Source: Sympetrum striolatum
Taxonomy: Eukaryota > Arthropoda > Insecta > Odonata > Libellulidae
Reading direction: 5' to 3'
Length of the DNA: 64,000 nt
Assembly (NCBI GenBank): GCA_947579665.1
Contig: OX388349.1
Location: 19,190,459-19,254,458, forward strand
The translations under genes and the position numbers were made by a program. The stretch's first letter is position 1, and every line of letters begins with the position of its first letter. The notes beneath the pieces are model-generated. The model did no database searches and was not told the DNA's origin. It worked only from the letters and a program-made list of their open reading frames with translations. Positions 11,200 through 23,300 of this stretch are shown in pieces.

Positions 11200-13659
11200 A
11201 CAATGAAGGACTAACCTGTACAACTTGTACCTATACATGGTAGCGATAAAGTGACATTACAGATATGCATTGTCAGGACCGGAGAGCTACGAAGTAAACT
11301 TGGAAGTTTATCGTGTATTTTTGAGAGAATCAGCATCACAATGCAGAGTAGCAATTTTTGAAATGATTTCCGTGTTTATATTTCAATCTGCCCGAAAAAG
11401 ATCGTTCACAGAATCCTAGATAAACATTTAATGGGCTTATCTTCGTCTCCATGGCAGCGTGAACGAGAGTACTCTGGGTTTTATTCGCAGAATTACTCTT
11501 CCAAAATTACGAGATCCGCCCAAGATTTTTTTATAACGGCCGAGTATATTAAGAGTTAGCTTTATGCCTGCGTTCGTTAGCGTTTTCTTAATTTATTATC
11601 CATTTAAGCGGAGGCAGAGAGTGCTTCTCACTATAAAATCCCCTCCGCTGTGTTGTGTATTCATGTCTCTCGCCTTTACTCTGCACATCGGGGGTTCTTA
11701 GCCACTATTGTGCTATTCCACAATGAAGATACGACTCTCCTATAGGTATTAAACACATGTGTTGGGTACAAGGTCAAGGTCTATATCAATAGCTGTATTC
11801 ACTTGGTCGTTTTAAATTTTATAGCGTATAATTCGCATCGCAAAGTAATCAGAAAAGAATGAGATCCACATCATGGATCCAACCCATTGAAGTTCCTAAT
11901 TCCTGATTTTTCCCATAAAAATTATACCGATTTCCGGCAAAGTTTTTTTGAGCTGCTTACAGACATGACATAAAGTTGACCCCAGAAACATTGGTAGATG
12001 AAGTTCATTAGTAGGGTAAGTGGCAAATTATTTACCTTACTGGTGCTGGGTTCGACGCCAGGTTGCTTCCCATTTTTCACCAGAATAGTATTGAGGTATA
12101 TCTATATTGAAACTGATTTAGTATGTAATCTAATTACTTCCAATATGATCCTAGGTTCGATGCCTGGAAACTGTGAATTTCTTCCACACGAAATTCCTGG
12201 GAAACTCATCTACAATTGTACCCTACAAGCCGCCTTTTGGGGTGTGGTAAGATATGAATACACCATGACTATAGGTCCCCAATCTTCCCTAGGAAACGTT
12301 TTTTCTATTCCGTTTTCCTTGGGATGTTCCCTGTGTGCAAAGATACTTCAACCCTTTCCTTTTTCCCCGATCTATTACTTTCGCTTATCGGTCGTGGTAG
12401 AAAATGAATTCAGGAAGCGACTTGTAGCATCAACATTCCAGATCTTTTTCGCAGTGTCAGAACGACCTGCATAAAAGGAAAGACGTATAACATAGGATAA
12501 ATTTTCAAGGAGAACCTACTTCCTCTGAATTTATCAAATGAATCTAAGCTTTGCTTGAATCTTTGATATTTTGAATATTGTCATCCAATGTCCTGAGCCT
12601 CTGAGTTACTGATTTGTTAATTCCTCCCAAACCGTATCGCCCTTCGATGTACGATTTCTTATTTACGAGTACAATGCATCATAGTAAAGCCTCGTACACT
12701 ACATGTATACACCCAAGATGAATCCTAACACAAAATAACGTTGCCTACATACTTTTTTCGTTCCTACAGACTATTCTCTTTACAAAGCTGAGTTTCTTAT
12801 GTGCTCGTCCACGTAAGATGTATATTTGGAATGTTGGTACCCCATCTTAAGTTATTCAAGAGGGTTCCTCACGTATTTCACTGATTCTACAGCTCCTAAA
12901 ATTTTTCCTTGGCGGTTGTACTCGGCACAGAGAAAGCTGAGAATTATATGAATTGAAAAATAAAGTGAAAGATAAGTAATGAAAGAAATGCGTCAATTTT
13001 ATGGCAATGAATATGCAACTTTCTTTTCATTCCATCTCTCGGTGTGATAAATACCTTCGATCCAAAGGGTCAAATGCTATCTATAGGAAAGGAATTCTCC
13101 GAAGGGTCAGTGGATTTTGGATTGATGGAGGATGGAGAAGAAGAGTAAGGAACTGTTTCGGTCGAATCGTTGATTGATGTTCATATGGAGTTCCGTGGCA
13201 TATCTGAAGAGGGATTCGGAATGCCATTTGCGAAAGCGATGGACTTTCGATGAATGCGGAATTCCCTTCAGCTGTCCCTCAGAAGCGTCCGCCTTCCAAA
13301 CGTATCCCAATCATTACCTTTATAGGAAACTCCTTTAAATGGAAAAGGGAATATATACATAGCGGAAAAACGTAACGCACATTTATAAATTCAAAAGCCA
13401 AGAGGATTACTCGCAGTCAAGTTTTGATCTCCGGTCCATTGGTAGCCGATAATTGCTCCCTGCAATTGCTCGCCAGCTAATTTGCTCCTCAAATGTATCA
13501 TGGTTTTGTCTAATTGCTCGTGGCAACTTAAATGCGACTGATTAGCAATTATCAAATTATTACTTATTAGCTATATTTGTTCAAGATTCCGCAAATAATG
13601 CATGAGAATATTATATACACAGAATATTGTAACACACTGGAATCTTGAAAAAATATTTA
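11200..13659. other. Unassigned stretch with two tRNA-like B boxes
   Basis: GGTTCGACGCC at 12049-12059 and GGTTCGATGCC at 12154-12164 lie 105 bp apart inside a 158-codon open frame. This argues that the frame is repeat-derived, not a gene. I see no other features. Confidence 0.4.
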
Positions 13660-14240
13660 TACAAAAATTGCTCTTACCCTGTTGAGCCAAGTCATTGCCA
13701 ACGAAATATTACAAGAGTTTCTTTATTTTGGTATTTTAGAAATATTTCTACGTTTTCCTATTCAACTCTATGTGATAATAACTTGTCAAATTTGTTTAGA
13801 TTGTATTTATGGTAAATTAGTACGGTTCGCAAACAACTATTTGCAACAATCATTACAATCTTTATTATCGCAATTGTTGATGTTAGCGCTTCATCATTTG
13901 TAATAGCGATTGTTAGTAGCATATTTTTAAGCATTGTTGTAAATTGTTAAATAGCGAGGATTGAAGTAAATAGTAGTAATTGATGATATACATAATGTAA
14001 ATATAGCGTATAGTAACTGATTTAAAGTAATTATTAATTAATTAATTAATAGGTATTTATTCGGAAGAGATTTCCAAACAATCACTACCATTGTCACATG
14101 TCAACACTGCTTTGCCACAATTATGCAACAATTGATAATGAGCAATATTTTTAATAAACGTTGTAAGAATTCAACAGTCGCAATTACAAGCGATTGATAT
14201 TGTTTGTTGATAGGTAATGGATTCTGGTATCAAAAAGAAT
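13660..14240. repeat. Diffuse ATTGTTG/CAACAAT-rich region
   Basis: Many short ATTGTT, GCAACAAT and TAGCGATTGTT blocks occur without a clear fixed period. An (AATT)n-like run lies at about 14034-14051. It is probably a strongly decayed minisatellite of the same general kind as families A and B. Confidence 0.4.
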
Positions 14241-15984
14241 TGAATAGATAACAGAACGAGCTAGTTCTTTGCAGCTGGCAAGTCTGAAAGCTTCGGAGAT
14301 ATCAAACATTCTCGATTTTGATTTTAAGAGAAGAAGAGCGGAGAAGGGAGAGACAAAGGGAAGATGAAGAAGGGGAGAAAAGGAAGAGACGCTGATGAAT
14401 GAGAAAAAGGGAGCGATGAAAGGGAGTATTAGGGATGCAACAATCTCTCCAAAGATATTTGAGGAGAGAGATATTTATGTGACAGCGTCTTCGAGATAGA
14501 ACATTGATCTCCTTCTCGGAATTGAAATGAAAGGGAAGCGATTGGGAAAGTGACAGTCGGGAAAAGGAACCAAATTCTGCACAATGGGGGTGTCTCTCGT
14601 GACGGAGGGATTCACGTGATAATAGATCATAATGATAACGAGAATACGGCTCACGGGGAAGATGTAACTCACAGCTATGCTCTCGATTAAAATAAAATCC
14701 TCTTTTTATCTAGAAATTGTAGGAAATCTCCAATAAATTGTGACAGATACTGAATTGAAACGTATTTCTGTGATAATGGAATATATTTCTGATTTATGCC
14801 ATTGATTTATTTAAATAAGAATAGATTGTGGAAAAATGTGAAAAGCTGAAAATAAAAGTGTAGAATTCAAAAGCAGATAATGCTGTTGTTCCCACTGGAA
14901 GATGGTTGTAAATTGCCTTCTTTAATTCCTGATTTGACGATATTAGCTGTAGAACTGTAGGTTATTCAATACAGAACAGCTGTTTCTTCTACAGCAAGAC
15001 ATATGTTCTACGTTAGTTTAATTATTCATTACCACTCATAGCTCATTAATTTTCATATAATTTATTTCCAACTTGGCTGGCACAAAAGAAAGTGATACAT
15101 TTTTACTCTATCCTGTGCGAAGGTCAAATAAAAAATACGCCATTCATCTAGATAGGGTTGGAAGAAAAATTGTACGTAATAAGTAATTCGAATTACAAAA
15201 TAGATAAAAATGTTGCTTTCGTTTGATTAAGATGAGTTCAGCCACTGTTTTAATTACAAAAGAAGAGGAAACCGCAACAATTAAAAGAAATTTTAGATCC
15301 AGGTTTATTTTTAAAGTCAAGCGCATCTGTTAGTTATGTGTTGTCAGTGTTATGATTTTTGAATATGATCTTTTGTGCATAGGCATATCAAAATTTAGAT
15401 TCACTAGCATTGGGATTCGTTCTTATGGAAATTATTGCCTGTTTCATCAATGGGGTCAAGTAGATTATACCCACCATCGCACGCAGTGAATTGGAAGAAA
15501 GAAATTCGAAGTTTTTTTTATTCGCGATTAGGTTTCTTGTAACCTCTTAAATAAGTAATAAAATAATTTGGTTTCGTTTCATTTAGAGAGAACTTCAATT
15601 TTATTTCGGAACTGGTTCTTTTTCAAGGTTTGTGAATTTCCCTCTACAAACAAACAGAGGTTCGCAAGGACACCATTATGGTCGGTCTGTTTGTATGTCC
15701 ACGATTGCAGGTCTGTTTCTGGAAACTCATCATGAAGTTACTCGGTACCAAGGAGTGCAACACATTTCCTCGTGCGGTCTGTTAGAGCCAAGGATACCAT
15801 TGCATATTCATAATAGGAGGTACCCAAGTACAGTCTCTAGTTACCAATTTAACTTCGTGAAATTGTAGGTTTTTTTAAGACAATCTCCTCAATTATTCCC
15901 CGCCTTTGCGTATGGATATATTGTTGCATGGTATCGAAAATACCGTAGCACATAAAATATCGTCTACGTTATTCACCTTTTATC
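14241..15984. other. Unassigned stretch with a purine-rich tract at 14.33-14.43 kb
   Basis: About 100 bases from 14327 are almost all A and G, with GGGAGAGACAAAGGGAAGAT and similar. Nothing coding is supported on either strand. Confidence 0.45.
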
Positions 15985-16410
15985 CTTAAATGTCGTTATT
16001 CAACACCGTTATTTAACACAATGTTTCAACACAACAATGTTATTGACACATATTCATTATATTCACGTATAAACAACACAATGAACAACAATGTTATTCA
16101 ACTCAATTATTCAGTAATTTTATTCAACAATATTATTCAACACTGCTATTCAAATATATTATTTAACAATATTATTCAACAATATCATACAACGCTATTA
16201 TTAAACACAGTCATTCATCACTGTAATTCGACAATATTATTCAATACTGTTATTCATATGTGTTGCCAATAATAGCGTTATTCAAGAAGATTATTCAACA
16301 CCGTTATTCATCACTGTTATTCGACAATGATATATTTAACACCGTTATTTATCACCGTTATTGAATACCATTATTTAACAACGTAATTTATCGCAATTAT
16401 TTATCATTGT
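15985..16410. repeat. Degenerate 15-bp tandem array (GTTATTCAACACC-like)
   Basis: About 28 diverged repeats of a roughly 15-bp unit such as TATTATTCAACAATA or CCGTTATTCATCACT. The 83-codon open frame that crosses it (N, I, Q and L rich) is a by-product of the 15-bp period and should not be taken as a gene. Confidence 0.88.
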
Positions 16411-19221
16411 AAAAATGTGCAACTGAATAGTTTTTACCAATCATTTCACAGCCCAACAGCAATTAGTTATCTGATATTTATCATGAAATGAATATTCTTA
16501 TCGGAGTGGAGTTAATCCTCTACATCTAGATCATACATAGCTTCTCTATTTCGAGGTAACATTGTCATTCTCCCCTTTTATTGACTGCACCCCATATTTG
16601 TCGATCTTTGAAAATACTTTTGCGCTTGAGACACACCCACGTACCCTTTCGTTCGTGACATTTTGTCTTTGAAGCTTAGAGACGCTAAAAATCGACTGAA
16701 ACCCAAAAAGAAAACGAGTTCAGCTCCGTGTAATTATCTCAAGGCTTCGATTACTCATTACCGTTTAATTTATTAATATTTTGAGTAAAGTCTGGAAGTT
16801 CTCGGAAAGGCCTTTGATATGTTTCTTGATATCCCGGTTTGCCTTTGAAAGGGTGGAATAAACGCTTTCAAGAAGTCAATTCATTAGGAAGTGAGATTGT
16901 GGGTGGCCCCCAGCCTTGTTTCAAAGATACGAGACTTGGAGGAAGTTTGTGCTGAGGTCTAACTTACTCTTAAGCCTTTGCTGCCGCCAACGCTGTGAGC
17001 GAACAACTTATCCGAATGGAGTGGAATGCCCACCGAAGATCACGTAGGATTCCTTTTCATTAGCCCCCTGATGAATAGGAAAGACCTCACGCGTGCCTCC
17101 GTAAACCCACGCTACTCTAATTCCACCCAACTAGACGTTGAAGCACGGGTGAACTCGTCTCTAGTGGAGTGGATTATATTGCGGAAAAAGATACGCAAAA
17201 GATGATTAAATGATTGTATGTGAGCTAGAAGATATGTTACCTGGCCAACGCTGATGGGGCAGTCTACGTTGGTTTGGACTTTTTTTTATGTATTTGTATA
17301 ATTTGTGAAAAGGCGTATGGAATCAGAATATTTCAAATGGTATGTACAGGGAATTTTAAAGATGATATTTTAAATTTTTCATCCATTTATCATTTCTATA
17401 GTCTTGCTCGAATTCTGTTGCCCAACAAAGTTTGATTACATTGTTTATGTTGTGATTTCTGAATTTAGCTTTTAGCTGATATTTGTCACTCTAGTCTGAG
17501 CCCGAAATTCTTTTCATACGAAGGTTAACCATTATCCAAACTATGGAATAGAAATTTATGGTTTACTACAGTGGAACAAGTAATGAAATCAGTAAATATG
17601 TCTACGATCATTCCACCATCATTCGGTAGATCCCTGTCCTTTGCAGGTTTTCACCTTAACATCTTTAAATTCCTCATTAAGATATCTACGTGGAAAACAT
17701 AAACACTGCTGTGTTAATAGGTTAAAGTTGAAAAAAGCCCCGAATAGCAGTTTTATCCAACAGCCCGTCTATAGGGAGTACCCAAACCGTAGGGATTGGT
17801 GCTATTTAATTCGCGACTAAGGTAGTTTAAGCGTATCATTTCATTATTGAGTACAGTTTCGCATAAAAGACATACATACAAGAACACGATCACGAAATTA
17901 ACAAAGAAAACTTAAAACTCAAAAAATCAGTTCAGAATTTGTCCAGACTTCACGCATACGAAAGCCTTTTCATTCACAGAAACAAGCGACACATTATGAA
18001 TAACGATATGGGGACCATTCCTTCTTCGTTGTTGTTTTTTCTTACTGACGTCACACAACAATAGGCATTAATTCCCCCACCCTTCCGCTACTTAGTTTTA
18101 TTTTTCTCTTGAAGATGGCAGCATAGTTGTTGCAATACGTACCGAGAATAATAACGCTTACAATACCTCAGTCACGAATAACACTGACCTCTATGGTATG
18201 AGTACTTACGCTCAACAAATTCTTTTCAAACAATGTCTATTTGTAGCTTTTTTAATGGTAATGCTCCTCACAAATCTTACCTACATTTCATCGAATTCAC
18301 CCATCATCTCCGAGGTGGTCTTATGTATTAATCAGTATTTACTATATTTCTAAAGATACCTGACTTTTCAGATGTATTTCATATACCAGAAATCTACCAT
18401 TGTTAAATTACGCAATTCCACTGTCATATTGTTGCAAAATGTTGCTATTGTCGCAGAACTATCTACCATTAATATTATCAAAGCATTGTTGCAAATTTTT
18501 ATTGGCACAGTATTGTCATAGATTGTTGCGCACTGAAGGTTAAGCCTAAGTCTTCCTTCATAATAATAAGATAATTGGCACTTGAGATGCATTTCTTGTA
18601 CCAGTTTTTTCACAGTAACCTCGTCGATCAAGGTAGAGCAAAATGACATGCTCTGACGTTGGTTAGCAGTAAAAGAGGATATAAACCCCCACTACCAGTT
18701 CCTATGGATATTTGCTTTGTAGAGCTCTGCGATAATAACAATTGTGATTCTGCCCCATAAACCAGAGAGATTTCTACGAATAATTAGCTTTCGCAATGGA
18801 AAATCAAGTGGCGAAGGGGGCTCTTAATTTTTTTCCTCTACTTTTGTTGTCCAAGAAATTTTTCATCAATCTTAACATAGCTTATTGTGACTTGAGGGTG
18901 ACTTAAGTAGGTCAAATCCATGCTCCGCGATTATCATTATTTCCATTTTAAGAAATTTACTTTTACAAGCGCCTAATACTATTGTGGTCTTACTGATGAA
19001 TGAAGTAGTTTCCATTTCTCTTGCGGCACAGGAGGGAGAAAAATGTATTTTTAGTTTACTTTTGTCACTGTCTTGTTCATGGTTGTTATGTCATGAGAAT
19101 TACTGAGCTTTTAGTGACGATGAATGATGGCACTAATTGGAGTTTCTCTTTATAAAATACCAAGAAAAGTGTAAATCTTTGATTCATTGTCCTTTACCTA
19201 CGTAAAAATTTTCCTCTTGTA
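16411..19221. other. Unassigned non-coding stretch
   Basis: Apart from the ATTGTTG-rich remnant near 18.4 kb, I see no gene, RNA or clear repeat. Open frames are short and on both strands. Confidence 0.5.
18390..18540. repeat. Diffuse ATTGTTG-rich repeat remnant
   Basis: Repeated CCATTGTTAAAT, ATATTGTTGCAAAATGTTGC, TATTGTCGCAGAACTA, GCATTGTTGCAAATTT and GATTGTTGCGCACTG blocks. The minus-strand open frame across it is explained by these repeats. Confidence 0.45.
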
Positions 19222-19370
19222 AGCACTCTGGCTCAATGAGGAAACCAAGGGCAAAATACCTCACTCCTCATCCTGTCTGTTAAGCCTCATTCCCTTCATC
19301 GAGCTCTTGTAAACTAATGTTACGGGGTTTAAGGTTCCAACTGGCCTCAACAGAGCTCGATTTAACATCT
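19222..19370 (+). repeat. CCTCACTCC dispersed family, copy at 19.2 kb
   Basis: Ordered blocks: GGCTCAATGAGGAAACCAAG, ACCTCACTCCTCATCCTG, AAGCCTCATTCCCTTC, GAGCTCTTGTAAACTAATGT, GGGGTTTAAGGTTCCAACTG, CCTCAACAGAG. It is one of the two most complete copies and shows the family is at least 140 bp long. Confidence 0.8.
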
Positions 19371-20161
19371 CGGTATTTTTCTATAAGCTCACTTTTTTTG
19401 GTTGGAAACGCTCATAAATTTCTCGGATAATCAAGGATTGATGTCGCCTGGATTGACTCGCCCATAGTCCTGCATACTTGCAACTTGCATACGGATTAAA
19501 CGTACTCAAATTACACTCCTCGCATTCCTTCAAACCAAATATAAGAATCCCCTCCGGTTAAGTTATATAATCATTGCACTCTGAACTCAATTATTCATCT
19601 TTCCGATGAGAAACGTCTAAGCCAAAGGACAATATTTTAGCGTAAATCAGTCGTTCATTTGCAATGAGATGCTAAGTGAATGAGATCCTACGTCGTCTAA
19701 GGTTAAGATGCGTGCCACCCACAAAGGCCTTATGGAAATAGCGATTCAATGGCGCTCCGTGGGATTCCAGTCAAAGGCTGTGATCAAACGAACCAAGGAA
19801 TTGCTTCAAATTAACTGCCAACTCTAATTGCAACTCTTATCGCCTTCCTAACCTCCTCTTTCTTGCCTCTTATCCTGCAATAGGCGCTTAAGACAACCAC
19901 ATTTAAAAGCCTCACCTCGATCTTCTGTATTATTCAGAAAAAAACTTATAATCTTACCCACAAGTAGTACTGTGTAGTCAATATGACTCGCGTGAAAATG
20001 TTTCAGAAAAAACTGATGACAATGCATGCAGATTATGGAATCATAGGTTTTGATCTTACGTAAGTGTTTGAGTAATGTACTTTATCAAATCTATCTTTAA
20101 TAGTAACAACGATGCGTAATTCATCCCAAGAAAAGAACTCTGTCTTGATTTTTCCCAAATT

Positions 20162-20175
20162 ATACTTGGCTAGCA
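20162..20175. repeat. Left target-site duplication of the 20-kb insertion
   Basis: ATACTTGGCTAGCA, matching 13 of 14 bases at 20334-20347. Its last three bases overlap the start of the foldback arm. Confidence 0.65.
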
Positions 20176-20333
20176 GAATGAAAACACTTCGTACTTTTCC
20201 ACAGAAAATTTATTTTGCTACCGGTTTCATAAGCGAGCTTACATCTTCAAATAAATTTTCTGTGGAAAAGCACGAACTGTTTTCATTCTGCAAATGGCTT
20301 TCCACGAAGTCACACCTTCTCATATCGATTATA
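20176..20333 (+). mobile_element. Foldback Penelope-like insertion
   Basis: A 158-bp insertion between 14-bp direct repeats with one mismatch (20162-20175 and 20334-20347, ATACTTG[G/T]CTAGCA). An inverted repeat of 43 bp (20173-20215 and 20249-20291, 41 of 43 paired) closes on a 33-nt loop. On the minus strand the loop and its edge read as a variant of the same motif: TTGAAGA, a TAAG/CTTA hairpin, then GAAACCGGT. The core C is replaced by T, so this copy of the motif is probably dead. The plus-strand arm continues to 20333 as a tail holding TTCCACGAAGT, shared with the insertion at 49.5 kb. It resembles the other two Penelope-like foldbacks in design but differs in sequence. Confidence 0.72.
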
Positions 20334-20347
20334 ATACTTGTCTAGCA
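20334..20347. repeat. Right target-site duplication of the 20-kb insertion
   Basis: ATACTTGTCTAGCA, the partner of 20162-20175 with one mismatch. Confidence 0.65.
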
Positions 20348-23300
20348 TCGTATCTGATATATATCTAGCATCCTATGTGATATTGCAAGCGAAATAAATT
20401 CCGTAAGCGATACGAGAGATTTATATGTATCTCCTGATTCTTGGGTTTGTATGGAGTCGTACCGGAGAGCATTTAATTCATATGAATCAGTCTAATATTA
20501 GTAAAGGAAAGTCATTCAGTTTTGCGGAAAAGTTTAAATATGGCCAAAGTTCGGCTTGCTAATTGTAGACCAACAGTATATATACAATAGTTCATACGCA
20601 AAAGCCTCATCCTTATAGGTTAATGATTTTCCAAAGAAATGAAATTGTGAAAATTTAACAGAGCGTTCACTTAGGGAAGACAGCTACGTATCAAGCGGCA
20701 GCGTAAGATCCGTGTTGAGCCGAAGGAACGTAAGACGTAGTATCTTGGAAGTGCTTAGAGGCGAATAGCAGCTGAAGAAACTCACCTCCATCTGATTGCA
20801 ATGCTACTTACGCCTCCACTTCATCGCCCATAAGTGCTGGAGATAGATCAATCTCATTCAAAGAAGATCTGTGGTTATCAAGGCAACGTAATGCAGCAGC
20901 TTCAGTCCTTTGCAAGTGTCTTCCTGAGGGTGATGTGTGGAAGATTTGGAATTTGATATGTAATTTGGAACTACGTATACACCTTTGATCATGCTGAGCA
21001 AGACGACTACAGTTTAAAAATAAGGGAATACATGTGAACAACATATATAGTGCGATATTCATTTACTGATATGAGTGAGATAGAATGAATTGTCGTTTTT
21101 TGTGCGTAATACTTTTCTCCAGTACTATTTTGGTATTTCCCTCTATTCAACAATTTTTTAACATATTACTGCATGCGTCTTATGAGTGAAGAGTGAATAT
21201 TTCACCTCGATTTGAGAAACAGCCCTCTCTCCCAGCCAAAATGATAGTTTAAGTTACAGAACAATAGCGGAGAAATATTTATATTTCATGGTATAAAAAT
21301 ATCACTCACAATCAGATTCAAAATAATATATCCTGCCCAATTGATTTATAGTAGCAGTTTTACTCTAATCACAGTGACCATTTTTACACAATATCGGGAA
21401 TAATTTCATGCTCTTCTCTGCATTTTTTACCATTTGCAAAAAGCGGTATTATGATTTATAGCAAAAATATTTTTTTCCAAAGTTTCGATTGGTATTGATT
21501 CATCGTAAGTAGCCAAGGTTTCTCTTTTTTTAAAGTAAATTTATATGCTAGGATGACTCTTGAAATAAAGCTCTTGAAATTCTATCTCCAGTTGCATTTC
21601 TTATTTTATAAAGCAGTAACACATTGCATTTACGTTTCCAAAGCCAATTGTGTCTTTATTTAACGACGTAAAATTTGAAAAGCAATCAAGTCCTAGATTT
21701 TGTGTTAGAATAAAATTGGAATGTCATTAACATAGCGTTCCTAAATGTCACTGAAACTTTGTTCCATGATTTTTAAGGAAGAAGATTATATATTTTTTAA
21801 GTGTAAGGGATGTATTTGTATGTTATATAAATATATGATAATATATATATTTGTATAAAAAAGAAACGGTCTCTCCCTCTTGTAAAAATAAACTTATTTT
21901 TACATTTACTTGTACATTCAACCCTAGGACCGATGACGGGCAGATACTAAAATAATTTTAGAGAAAATTTCGCTGTAAACATTATTACTAGCAAGCAATT
22001 ATATGTAACTAGGGGAAGATATTTTGAACAATATCACTAGCAAGCAATTATAGAAAGTGAAATTAGGGGAAGAGATTTTTTGCTTAGTTTTGGAAGTTAA
22101 AATATTAGTTGCTAATCTTCCATAGCGAACTTTATTAAATCCTAAAGATGTGACAATATGGAAATTACAAACAGTCTTTACCACAATTCGGTGTGGCATT
22201 TCATTCACTTTTTGAAACAAATTCAGGTATTCAAATTTTGTTTCAGCATCTCTTTAATGTTAAGAATAAATTTGAATACTCTTTTCTCTTCTCAACAAGT
22301 TTCAATAACGATTTCCTTCTCAGTGTTTTGAGATTATACTATTTGAGACGACCCAATACATAGGCGGTTAGTTGATGATTTGATTTGCGACCTAATAGTA
22401 TCATATGTGGCCAAATATTAAATTAGTTCTTTGGTAGACACCCCTTAAGATTAGACTCGGCCTATTTTTTGACGCAGCCTAAGTTTAGATGCGATTTTAG
22501 ACGGGACCTACTGTTAGACTATCATGACCATTTGATAGGTAGAGTAGAGCAGCATGCCCCCCACGTCAACCAACGCTGCAGGGCGACTTGTAGAGTACAT
22601 GTGTTGATACCACCCCTGCTATCCTGTGACATGCAATCATGAACCTGTCAAGGCAAGATCGCAGATATGAACTTTCATCGGCATTAATTAATTATTCGCA
22701 AGTTTATATTTCGCTTAGAGATAGGATAAAATAAAAAAGCTCAAAATAAGGAAAACATTCTACAAGTGACACTTACAGATTTGGGTGTTTTCCTGCAGTA
22801 GAATTTTTTTCTGTTATAAAAGTTAACACTCGTTTTTTTTATTTTCACCGCAAAACCATTCGTTTTCCATATTTCCTCTCTAAATGCATTGAATGATAAA
22901 AATCGGTTTATATTACTGTTATTTTATGCTTTTAAGTGTATAAGACAAGGGTTAAATGAAAGATGGGACTTTCTATTTCCAATTTCAACCAACCAAGACG
23001 TTTGAATGGTATTGTAAAGATTAAAACTCTTGAGCTTCCAAAATAAGTCGGCGAATTTCTTAAAAATTGAAAATTAAAGAAATGTATGAAGTCTTCAATT
23101 AATATCGTGACATTTTATTTGACAATAACCGTTGTTAGTTTTCCGGGGGAAGCACTTTCCGACGCGACGTCTTGAAGAATGGAAAATTTTAATCTAGCTT
23201 TGCAGACGCATTAGCTGCGAAAGTTAATTGGCACTCGGTCCTTTTTTTTTGTTTACTTTGGGAAATATCATCCTCATAATTTAATAATTCAAGCCTTCTC

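Noticed and set aside
11998..12474. 158-codon open frame on the plus strand, the longest in the window
   Set aside because: It contains two tRNA-like B-box segments, has no recognisable domain and no codon-use signal. It reads as repeat-derived.
12450..12475. Shared frame end SERPA-stop with the minus-strand frame ending near 35949
   Set aside because: The nucleotide similarity (GAACG.CC.GCATAAA) is short and the flanks do not align convincingly.
13449..13556. GATAATTGCT ... AGCAATTATC as possible terminal inverted repeats
   Set aside because: Only about 10 bp pair, in a region full of AATTGC words. Not distinguishable from chance.
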